This document shows positions 1 to 11,900 of a DNA stretch of 64,000 bases, one piece after another (position 1 is the stretch's first letter; every line of letters begins with the position of its first letter). The position numbers and the translations under genes were made by a program. The DNA comes from Todiramphus chloris collaris (taxonomy: Eukaryota > Chordata > Aves > Coraciiformes > Alcedinidae): contig JANVCC010000018.1 of assembly GCA_025345505.1 (NCBI GenBank), positions 58,963,120-59,027,119 of the forward strand, in the 5' to 3' direction. The notes under the pieces were generated by a model. It saw only the letters and a list, made by a program, of their open reading frames with translations, ran no database searches and was not told where the DNA came from.

Positions 1-883
1 GAGCCTTTGTTGTACTGGCCAGAAACTGTTAAAAAAGGCTGTTATGTATTGAATGCATACAAAATTCCTCTGTCAGACAGTTATTGATGTGAAATGAGGC
101 TGGCCCCATCAAAATAGAACATGAAACTTATTTGCATTCTAAAAGATGTGATTCACAGCTTGAGAGGGCAGAACATAGCAATGTGAGCACTTTTACGTGT
201 TTTGATTTAATGAAATAAAGCTCTTAATTTGTTGTTTGATAGTTACCACAAACTATTGCTTTTGGTGCATATTGAATGTAACACATACGAATAGTTGTGG
301 ATGTAAGTAAATGAATACAGGGCCTGGGGCTGCCTCCTCTGTGCACAGGAACTAGGTGAGCTTCATCACACAGCCAGGCCAGTGACATTCAGTCCATATC
401 TTGCTCTTTTGGTCCTGACCAAAAACTTGCCCAACTTTATCAAACTAGGGATTGGTTTTTGAGGGTAAATGAAAGTTCAGTGCATAAAATGTGACTGTTT
501 TATTTAGGCATTAAACTGATTTTGAAAAATCCTGGAAGTTACATTTACAAATCATTGACTTGGTCAAATTTGTGTTTTGTTATCTTGAATTATTTTTCAT
601 TTATGTGACTGTAGTACAAAAGATGCATTGTCTGATTTTCTGTCACGAAGGACAGGGCGAGTTTGCCTTCCACAAATAGTAAGTCAATCCTGGTTGTTAA
701 ACAGCCTTTGGTACATTTGCCAGGCTGTCTAACTAGTTTCCAGTACTGTTAGCTCTCTGTCCTGAAGGTTGTATGTACTTTTCACTCCTGTTTTGTGAGG
801 TTTTAACTCTTAGTTGCTCATAGTGATACCTGCTCTGGTACTATAAAGACACTGTCTTTATTCATTCTTCCTAAATGTGAAAA

Positions 884-918
884 ATGCATTCATCAGCAGA
901 GCTTGCTGATGAATGCAT
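884..918. repeat. Perfect 15-bp inverted repeat with 5-nt loop
   Basis: The left arm ATGCATTCATCAGCA (884-898) and the right arm TGCTGATGAATGCAT (904-918) are exact reverse complements separated by GAGCT. This would form a strong hairpin in RNA or a small cruciform in DNA. No clear flanking target duplication and no known element ends were seen. Confidence 0.9.
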
Positions 919-3900
919 GCACTCCATTCTCCAGTGCTTATATTCTCTCCTCTCTAGCCAATATCCCTGTGTAGTGTTTTCGTCATTCCTACATGTACAT
1001 TCACTCAAACACAAAAGAGATGCACAGGCAAAAGAGGTGCATGATGTGGATGAAAAAACAATTTGAAGGAAAGGCGCATTCCTCAAAATGCCATTTTGAA
1101 TATCAACTAGGTGTTATTTGTCTTTTTTCCTCATAGAACTTCAGAGTGCCTGTGTTTTAGGTTGCTGAAATTTCTGCCATTCCCTATTGGAAGAAAAGAA
1201 AGAAAATGTAGTGGTCCCAACCAAAACTAAATGTTCAATACTTAACCATGTCAGAGCTGACAGTTGTTCGGTCTTTCTCCTTCTGAAACCAGCAATGTTC
1301 AGTTTGATGACCGAGGCCTGAAGACAGCCAAGACTGTCATTAGTGTTTGGGAATCATGAGCATCTTCACTTGTATGTCCATTCATGGGACTGACATTGGC
1401 TGTTGAAAATAATCCCTAAGGAGTGAAGCTAGACTGCTAGAAGAATTACACACACCAGTGAAGAGAAAGAGAAAGCAGGGGTTTAAGGAACATCTGAGAG
1501 AGAAAATCAGGGGTTTAGATGAACTGTTGCATTCAGCTTTATTGCAAAATATTCAGGAGGGAATTACGGAAGAACAGTCTTTCAAATAGGAAAAAGAAGA
1601 TTTTTTAAAAGCCTTCAGCAGTGGATGCCTTTTTGTGACCTCAAAAGTGGATGGAAAATAGTCATCTTGAAGTAAAGAGAATAAAAATAATGGTGACTGT
1701 GAAATTGGGGAGGTTTTAAAATTATGTTAGAAGTATCCATATGCCTTAGGCAATCCTTTTAGAAATCAGTATGTCTCTCGATTTTGGGGTTTGTTTGTTT
1801 TGTTTTGTTTTTTTTTTTTAATTAATAACTTCTTTTAGAAAATAGTCCTACAAGTTATGAACACTTTGCTGAATTTCTTCCTGTATCTGGTCTATGGTCA
1901 TTTCAGGTGGCATTTGACTTAAAATTGAACAGTGAAATTCAATTTTTTTTCTCCTTTGTGTTTAATACAAACATATGTAATTCCAGATTTTAATTCTATC
2001 AGCATATGTGGCCTGAGGAAAGAAATTATCTTACTGAATTTAATTTTTGTACCAGTTTTTACTTCGATATAAGGAATTTTTAAGCACAGAATTGTATCAT
2101 TTTTAAAACTAGGCTACATTTTCCTATTTCATGAGTATGCAGCAGACGGTCTTGCTTTATAATCTATTAGATTGCAGATGTTAGGCTCCCTTCCACATCC
2201 TGACAGTATTTTTTGTGTAGAATGAATTGCAACTAGAAATTCTGGAGATGAATCAAGTCCAATGTGATTGCTTTGCTATTAATTTATGTTTCTGATGGGG
2301 GTGGTGGAAAGCAGCACTGTTTATTATATAATTTATTTAGAGATACGGCAGAACTGCTTTTTTCCTGAAAGAACATGAGCAAAGACAGGGAATTCTTTGG
2401 CTCATAATCAAAAAATGTTCAGGTTAATTTGCAACTGTTATAAAACAGTGAAAATTGTTAATGCGGCTAGAAGCCTCATCTTTCATCCATAAATGAAGAC
2501 ATGTGAGGCAAGAGGCCTTATTTGGGAGTACTTTGGACCACAGTGATCCATAACTACTGTACACTGAGAAACTTAAGCAAAGCCCTTAACCAAATGTGTT
2601 TTTATTAAAGGACTTGAAGAATTACCCATGAGAAGTTAGGAAGAGATTTCATTTCAGTTGTAGCAAGCAGAAGACCAGGACTAACTAATTGGTATAGGTG
2701 ACTGGTTTTGTGATGGGACAGGTACCCACACTGCTTCTTGATTGCACTAAGAGAAGATCAGAAAGAAAAAGAGTAAGAAAAAAAGTTCAGAAGACCCTGA
2801 TGAGAAACTTTGAAATGGAAATGAGGTTGATAAAATTGACTCCCTGTTGATGGATTTAGAACTTTAATGAACTTACTGATCACTTTTCGAAAAGTGTGTC
2901 AGCAGAGAACCAGCCTCTGGTGATTCATGACTGTACAGTAAGATGAGAACTGCCCGGGTTCTCGAGTGCAGCTTCCTGTTACTGCAATATGTTGGTTGTT
3001 TTCTGTCTTCTACTGATGCCACCAGGAACCGATTGCAGAAATTGTCTGTGCTGATGGTTAAGACCCTCTTAAAACTACCCTCTTGGATAGTCTTGTGGGC
3101 AGTTTGTTCCTGTCTGTATCTAGACTGTCCGTTATCTTAAGTATTCAAGGGTAAATAGCTTAATGTCCATCTTCTGGTCAGTGTAATTGTCAAATCATCA
3201 CTTTGTGTAGGTGGAAAAAATAAGGACCTTTTCAGCTATCAGATGACATGTAATATTTTGCAGAAGTATTTACGCAGATTCCTCCTATGTTGTTGAAATT
3301 GTATTTAATTTCCACACTGAGGCCAAATGCATGATCCTCTCTTTGCATGCTACTGTTACTTTACTGTAAGTACCTCTGCAACTGTATTAGGTCCCAAACA
3401 CTTTGGGAGAGACAGAATCATACATCTTTTATATCCATTCAAATGATTTGCAGAGTGGGCATAAGATAACTCTTGTCTTTTGCTTTCATCTTCCCTGTGA
3501 TCACAGTCCTCTTTGCCCTCTCTGTGAGTTTTGTGATCTTTGGCATGCCTGCCACCCAGGTAACACTATGAAAGTGAAAACTGGTCATGCTTTTGGTTAC
3601 CCTGCCTGTGCTTTCTGGTGAGTTGCTACAAGCTGTCATCATTCGTGAGTTCTAGCAAGAAATCTGTGATCATACACAGTTCTAATTCACCTCACGTGTT
3701 ACAGATGAGCATTGATAGAAAAGAGGTTACTGTGCTGGCAGTTGTTAAATAAGCAAAACAATAATGGCTCTTTGCCCATAAAAACCCATCCTCTTCTAGA
3801 TTCAAAAGTGCTGACAGAAGATGGTGCTGATCCCATGTAGTCATTGCTGCAGCATCCCAGGGATGTACACCATGCACCGGTGGTGTACTCTGTGTACACT

Positions 3901-6900
3901 GATCCACGGCAGAGCAGGTTATGTGGGCACTCCCTTAAGGCAAAATCACTGCAGTGATGTTAAACATTTTGCCATCCCTGGCTGACTAACCTGGCTTAAT
4001 TTGCTTGTAATCAATTAAGGAATCCTCAAAGACCCTGGGGCAGCAGATGATGGTAAGCATCATTTAGCCACACTAACTTCTTCCACACTGTGACTGGATC
4101 TATGGAGTGTAGCTGTTGCTTCAGAAATAGAGGCTCAGTCTTGCAGCCTCGATACCTTGTGCACGTGTGGCGATGCTGGTGTCCTGCTTCTTGCAGAGGA
4201 TGGTGGGGTGGCAAGGAGCTGAAGCTTTCCTTGCACATGGGAAAGATTAGCAGTGCAGGGGGAGGAGACGTTAGCCAGAATAGGTTGATAATGGTGTCTT
4301 TCTCAACAGACTCTATTAGTTACATTTATATGGAGATAAAGTAAAACTCTAATGTTCCCTTGGTGCAGTGAAAGGGATTTTACTGTGTCTAATAAGCCCT
4401 GTTTCTGTGCAGACCAATCCACTGATACTTGTGGATCAAATGTGGTATCACGTAGACAATCAGATGCATCAGCCTTCCTACTAAGTTCAGTGATGCAAGG
4501 ACAGTGAAATGGTGTCTCGGTGCCTACCCTAGACCCAGATGAAGAGAACAAGGTGGACCTGCCAGCTTGTAGTCCAGTGCTTTTCAGGGTATACAGCAAG
4601 AATTGTTGGAAGGGCAAATTCCTGAGAGGTATATGGACTATATATCTTCTCCCTTTTGCCATGCCTTCCTGTTGTATTGCCTCATGGCTGCTGCCCTGCA
4701 GGATCAAGTGCTGTACTGCTTGTTGGTTGGCTAACTTCCAAGGTCCTGTAGCATTTATCATACTTATATTTCACAGGAAGGTTATCTTCATATTTGTATG
4801 CTTCCCCATCCTCTTCTGACCTTCAGAAGCATAGTTCTCTGAGAATTCCAGAAATTGCTTTATTGGCAAAGAAGTGATAGTTAGTTAATGCTGGTTTGGT
4901 AATAGTAAAATCCCTAAAAGAAAATGAAACAACTGATGCATGTTTGTACCTCATTTCTGCTGTGAAGGGCGTTGTGTGAGCCGTTTGTGGATTTTTAGGT
5001 ATAAAGTAATCTAATTATAGTAGAGCAGATTCTTCACCGTTTAGTCACGTTGGTACTGCAGTGGATAACTCTGTTACAGGGTTTTTCATTGAGCAAAGAT
5101 GAGAAACAACATTAAAATTCTTTTGTTTACAGCTGAAGGCTTCTTTGCAGATTATGGGAACTGAGCCTGTGATCTCAGTGAGCCCACACAAAGGTCAGCA
5201 CTGCTGGCACAAGTCAGCACGCTTGTCAGACTTAACGGAGGCTGCTGGTTAAGGGGCTTGTGAGAAATGCACGGTTAGTTATACTATGGTTCTGCAGTTC
5301 ATTCTGGGTAGAAGTGAACCACTGTAAGAAATGGTGAGCAGTACCATGCAGTATGGCTGCTATTTTGTGTATAGCACTGTAAAGGAAAGAAAAATACAAT
5401 CTGCTGCAAAGAAGAGGGACTTGCCTCAAAATACTTATTTTACTGCACGTTGATGCAATTATCTCTGTCATTTATTTTCTTGCTTTTGCTCTCCATTTTT
5501 AAATTTATGCCCAAGTAAATCTTTAGTATGCTTTGCTACGAGGTCAGGCAATCCATGTTGAGAAGTTTCTAACTGTGACATTAGCCAGATGTTTTATTCA
5601 TTGTTTCTGGAAGGTATTTCATTCACAGAACTGCATGAATAAGAGAGCAGATTCCAAATGAAAAGTAGTATTTTCTTGATCTCCTTAGCAAGCACACTTA
5701 CGTTCTTTCAATTAAATTGATTGGCAAATGTTTGTGGAGACAAGAAACTTCATCAGATACAGAATTGAGCCCTGTATTTCATAGGTTATATAGATACCAG
5801 ATTAAATTCCATCCACCATCAGTCATTTCATTGCCCTGTCGGGCAAGAATATATCCAAAAGTATATCTAAAACAGTCTGTGTGGCAGTCTAGGAAACAGG
5901 AGGTTTTACTGTGATTTGGAATGTGAGCAAGTTCTGCAGCAATAGCTTTCAGATAGCCCTGGGCATTTCTGTGGGCCACCAGCTGCAGTGGCAGATTACA
6001 ACTGAAAATTGTATTTAATATTCCAAATTGTGCTGCTGCTTGCTTCAAAAAAACCAACCCATAGTACAGACCAAAGAGTGGTCAATACCATTTCTCATGG
6101 GGCCAAATCTTTAAAATCCAATTATTTTGTTTTCTAAATCTCCAGCATAAAGTTAGAACAAAAACCTGCATAGAAATGAATAACTCTTTTTAAATATAGT
6201 ATAATGGGTAATAGCTTTTCATCTTTTGTGAAGGGGAAATATCACTTTGCAACATAAATAAGAATACATGTGGGCAAAAGTAACAAATTTATTTCTGTAT
6301 AAGAAAAGTTATATTCTTCTAGTACTGATAAAATCTCGGAAAAATTTCCAGTGCACAGTAACTGAACTGGGAATTTTAATAATGCTTGTTATTGAGATTA
6401 TTTTTAATTAATATAATACCATCTTAATACTGCAGTGCTTGGGAGCCGTATAAAAGGAGACTTCTGTGGGAATACTCAATTAGAAGCAAGCTAACAGTGT
6501 TGAAGGATTTTTACTAAACACGCAAGTAAAACCATGAAAGTGAGACAGATTATCTGGGGTATAAATTAAGCGGTAGTGAAAATGTCAAGTGAAAGCCTTA
6601 GCAGCAGTAAGCAAGAATAGTGCTGATTTATACCAACCGAGGACCCGGCCTGCCAAGTGTCATGGCTGTGACAGTCCGCTGGCAGTCCCCGGAGTCAAGG
6701 GCTGTAGTGAGAGGTGGATGAAAATATCAGCTAGCCCACTTAAAAGCAGATCTTCTATAAATAATATCGGAGAGACTGGTTCAGATGGCAAGCCCACAAA
6801 TTGCCAGCTCCCATCTGGAATCCTCTTTGTAAGTATGTACATAGCAAGGGAAGGGGCCCAGGTAAAATACTGATCTTGCAGCCCTGGGCATTAAAAATCA

Positions 6901-8453
6901 GGCTGGTTGTCTGCCCCTGTGGCTCTTGCAGGAGACTTCCAACGGGATTTCTTACAGCAAGAGTTGGCCTGGAAGGAAAATAAGATCGCTTGTAAATTTT
7001 CTGCATTCATACTTCTTCACAAGCAGTGTGTCTGCTGCTGTCCTGTATCCGTCTGCGTTTGAAAAGGAGCATAAAGGGCAAAAAACAAAGTAAAAAAGTA
7101 TAAAAATATCTTGGGTGAACTGAAGAGAGTAACTTCACTGATTTGTCTTGAATGCAGATGTTCCGCTTAGGATGTCTTGCCTTAGATTTCTCATACTTTT
7201 ATAAATATGCAGGTTAAACATTATTGCTTATTAGTGGAAAATATGTTTTGTATTCACCCCATATGCACCTAGGCATGAGATACTCTATCTTCTAAGCTGT
7301 TAATGTGATTTAAAGATTATTTTAGTAACATAGCAAAAGGGAGACTAGGCTCTCAGACCAACTGTGCTTGCATTACTCTAGCATACTATTGAATAAGGCA
7401 AAGGCTACAATGTGATGTTTTTATTGATATCCAAAGGGTAAATTACAGGCTGTTGCTATCGGATGATATTAAAAGCTGCCCTATATTCCCAGTGAACAAC
7501 ATCCAAATAATGTATTCAGTATAAAGGAAATCCTCTTAGTACTGTTACTCATATTAATGCCTACATTCTTCCTCAGTTTACTGAGTTTTATATATACTCC
7601 GGCTCAGGACCTCTCAGCTCACTGTACAAATTGTGCCACTTGGTACTCACTAAATGGTAGAAGGAGCAGCATGGTTTTCTGAAGTGCTGCAGGACTTGCC
7701 CTGAAAAGTAGAAAGCATCAGGAACTCTTAAGTATTCCAGGTTATGAATTTTACCTTTCCATTACCTTACATTTGGAGATTGTAAGCACTACAGCAGTAG
7801 GATTTCATCCCCGTGGAAGAGGAACTGGAAATGGTGTTGTTCCCACACCTTTACTGGAGTCAGGAGCCAAATCCTGTCCTCTGGCACACGCATTACTCTA
7901 GCTACTCTGCCTGACTCTCTGAAACAGTTCTTATTTCTGTTATAATTGGTGCTGGGCTGCTCTGGAATTACTGGTAAAAACCTCTGCCTGTAGAAATCCC
8001 CATAAGTAACTCTTTTCATGAATGCAGAATTTGGCTTAATCTATTTTTCAGGTTTGCTACCTACAGACATGCTCCAGCTCTGCAGATCACTCTACGTGTC
8101 TTGTACTCCTGTGTGCTGGATGAAGGGGTGTCTGTGGATACGCCCGGCCAGTGCTGGAACTGCCTTGTCCATGCTATGACCCTGGCATAGTTCTGGCCCT
8201 GCAAAGGGGCACCTTTTGCAGCAACTCCTGGGCACTGGCTAGGAGCTAGCACCAACTAACTGTGCTAAATGGTCTCATAGCCAAAGAGCAAGTACTGGCC
8301 ATTACAGACAACTAAGTACAACAAGCTAAATATGAACTACTATTCTCTGTTGCTATACATGAACAGCTACCCTGGTTTAGGTGCACATTTGCTTTGCCTT
8401 ATTGTATTGTAACCTAATCCCCGTGGAGCCGCTCACAGTGTAGAAATTGTCAC

Positions 8454-8517
8454 GGGGGGGGGGGGGGGTGGGGGGAACCTGTTACAAAAATAGAGTTACC
8501 CCACTGGGGAGGGGGGG
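8454..8517. repeat. G-run cluster (G15, G6, then G4-A-G7)
   Basis: A run of 15 G at 8454-8468 is followed by T and six more G (8470-8475). A further run, GGGGAGGGGGGG, lies at 8506-8517. The + strand therefore has enough G-tracts for intramolecular G-quadruplexes in the AKAP7 pre-mRNA. The exact homopolymer length may be affected by sequencing error. Confidence 0.8.
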
Positions 8518-8946
8518 AGTATTACACAGGCAAAAGGGGTGGTTGTCTACTTTTTCCGAATCTGATCTTTTAAATGTGCTTTTTTTTTTTTCTCTTCCAC
8601 TATCACATTAATGGTAGCTAATTGAGTGCTTTGTTTTCTAACAGAGAGTGGTATTCCTGGAAGCAGGGAGACATGTTTTAACCTTTATTCCAGAAGCCAT
8701 TAAAATACTAAATTTTTCTAAAAAACCATAAAATAGGTCTGCACAGACAGTCTTAAAGATACCATATAAATAAGTTATTTTGTTTCATTAAATGTCTCTA
8801 GAAACCAAAATCTGGACAGATTCTGGACTAGACGAGACTCTCAAATTTGACATTTCTGTAGTGACCTGGAATGAGTACTCAGTCCACTTTGAAAAAAGGG
8901 GGGGGGAAACAGGTTTCATCTGTGGAAAAGGTTCACTCTTAGAAGT

Positions 8947-8995
8947 AAAAAAAAAAAACCAAAAAAAACCCCAAAAAAACCCAACCTTTTTTTTT
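8947..8995. repeat. A/C-rich simple repeat followed by T-run
   Basis: Low-complexity stretch made of A-runs separated by CC or CCCC, ending in a run of nine T. It produces only spurious lysine- and proline-rich reading frames. No tail of a retrocopied gene could be recognised beside it. Confidence 0.8.
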
Positions 8996-11900
8996 CCTCT
9001 CCAGCAAGACCATGTGCCACCAGATCTACAACCTTTTGGCAGAAATGGCATGCATTCAGTGTAAGCTAAATTTGCACTGGAAAGATTAGAGTAACTTTTT
9101 TTTTGTCCTAGAAGCTCAAGAGGCACAATCATGAAGCAGAGGAAGAAGTTTGGAGAAGGTTATGTTTTCAAAAGAAGTTAGTGCTCCAAATGCAGAGTAG
9201 GGGCCCAGGCTGTGCTTCCAGAAAATGCCTGGGGGGCTGTGGACCTCCATCTTGAGAACAGCTCGTGTTCTGTGACAGTAGGAACTAGCTAGTTTGGAGA
9301 AAACAAAGCCAGAAGGCAGGAGGAGGAACTGGTTAACATGATTAAGCAACTGTTAAGATGGCATGGGATTACTTATATTGCATCACGTGAAATAAGAACG
9401 AGAGAACATTTTGTATATATTTCAGGAAAAACTTCCTGTCAGTGACAGATGCCGGACTGCAGAGAGTCTCTAAATTTTGCAATGTTGTAACCAAGATTTT
9501 CAGATTAATGCAGACAAACAAACAAAAGACAAACAAAGGTCCTTGGTCCAGTGAAGGGTTGTCCTTTAAATGACACCAGTGTGTTTGTTATTTGTGGAAT
9601 TATTATAGGCAAAGTGGAAAACAAGATACCTAGAACAGTATTGTAAGGCACAATGGCACGTTGTTCAGCAGCTGATGATTGCTGGTTTAGTAGTATTTCA
9701 TACCTAATCATTTTAGCCATTGCTAAAATTTGAATAATTCTCTTTCTCTTAAGATTAAAGTGTAGAACTGACAGAACAGACTGGGATTTAGAGGAGATCA
9801 GAGTGTAGGGTTGTATATGCTGTGGAAGTTAACATGGAGAAAGGGCTATGAAATTGTTCTGCCTTAACAAAAGGGAAATGTACTGGAAGCCACAAACATT
9901 CTTTAAAATTTAGATACCTTAAACTGATAAACAATTGACTGCAGACAAAGTCCTTGGGCTGTAAGCAGCTGAAAGAACACTGTACCAGGTATAGATTTGG
10001 CACTGCCAAACTCTTCAGTAGTCAGTGCTTTTAGACTTGTAATTCTGATGTTAGTACACATAGCTGAACTTTTGTCAGGATCTTGACCCAGCCTTTAACT
10101 CTCATGAACCTTAGGAATTGCTGTCCTAAATTGGTATAGAGAAAATTCACTTCTCAGTAGATAGCTCCTCTGGAATCCAATCCCTAAAATCTCAAAATCC
10201 ACTTTATCTTTTCTGCTGATGACTTAATCCCTTTCTAAATCTGCCAGTCTCAGGTGAACTTTGTCTGGGCACTTGCTGAGTTTCCTGTGAGTTAAAATCC
10301 ACAGGCATGGATAATTCATTTGCTCTCACTAGAGAATTTGTATCCTTTTGCTAAGAGGAGAAATGTCTTATGCCATGGTCTATTATTGTGTTACTCATCC
10401 TGCTTCACATCATAGCAATAATTTTTTAAATGGCATTTTATTCAATTTTCCACTTTAATACAAAGCACAGGGATTGAACAAAAATATATTAAGTATCAGG
10501 AATGTTTTCCTACAGCATTTACTATGGCTGAGGAGAATCAGCAAATGAGTAACATTTTTTGCTCTCTTAAAAATCCATTACCATCTAGTATAGCCTAATG
10601 CAATCAGAAAGGTTTTCCTTTCTGCCTCTCTTCTCCCAGCTTCCCTTTTACTTTTCTTATACATATCATTAATAGAATGTGGGAGGTTTTTCCAGCACAA
10701 AATGAAGAGTTTATTCTTATAGTTCTACAAAATATAACCTGTGACTGAGGTGAGTTCTGGTGATTGAGCACCCTCCTAAAGTCTGCGGTAACGAGAGTAA
10801 GGTGAAAATGAAATCTGGTGAAGTGTTTGCGTGTTTTGAAACACTGTCGATCCTCTGATTTAATGAAAAAAACATTACTTTCAGTTGACCCCACCCAAGT
10901 GCCCTATTCACACATTGTGTTTGTTCTCTGTTATAATTAGCCTGAAACATTTGGAAGGAGGGATGGGTGAAATAAGGACAGAGGGCTCGGTGTAACACCA
11001 CCGAGGTCATGGGGGCATTGCCTGTAATGCCTGCTTCAGCGCAAGTGAATAATAATAATGATGATGGTAACTATCACTCTGTTCCAAATTAAGTGCCTAA
11101 TTTTGCTTTGAATGATTAATTTCATTTCCTTGGTCCTTTTTTTTAGCCATAATCTCTACAGAAGGTGTAAAATGGAGATTATAGGATTAGATTTTGGATA
11201 AAAACACATAATGGGGTAAAATGTGCCCAAGTATAAGGTCCTACATCAGCAGTGGAGTACTTGGATTGACATGGCATTGCACACAGGCTGAGGACAGGCT
11301 GATTCTCAAATGTTCTAGGTTACTTTTTCTGGTCTTCCCACATGGTAAGAACACATAACCCTGTGATGTAGAGCTATACCTGCATCCTTGGTGTTAATAC
11401 CACATTGCTTTGTGCCATGCAACTATCCTACGTGTTCACCCATCTTGGGAAGTCTCAAAATTGTGAATGATATAATGTCCTCTTTAGGGGAGTCATTGTC
11501 TGTCTCTTTTCCTTCTCATCCATACGGAACTTTTCTTGGTCCCTGTAGCCAAACACAGAAGTAGGAGAAGTTTTCTGTGTGGAGGACATAAAGGAAAAAG
11601 GGAGCTATGGAATCAATGTGTTGCTGTTCAGCTGGAGCGAAGGAAAAATGCCTGCTTTTGATTTCATAGTCAGTTCTGAATGTAGTGAAGAGAAATACAA
11701 TAACTGTTTTTGGCATGAATATCCAACCTTTATTCTTTTACTCCAAGTTGAAGAAAGTCTGAGAAAAATACTAGTTTAAAATCAGAGGGGGTGAAGAAAC
11801 AAAGATAAAAGTCCAGATTAGAACTGTATAGACTGATAGAAGTAAAGGACCAGACCAGCTGGCATAAATAAGCAGTTCTTAATTGATGTTAATTGGTCAG

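Noticed and set aside
2713-2808. Short + strand frame starting MGQ, recalling the MGQLCC start of small AKAP7 isoforms
   Set aside because: Only the first three residues agree; the cysteines needed for lipid attachment and the rest of the exon are absent.
3864-3887. Palindrome-like GTACACCA ... TGGTGTAC
   Set aside because: Arms of only 8 bp; expected by chance several times in a window of this size.
4303-4761. 152-codon minus-strand frame, longest in the window
   Set aside because: No recognisable domain, no splice or promoter context; a frame of this size is within chance for 64 kb.
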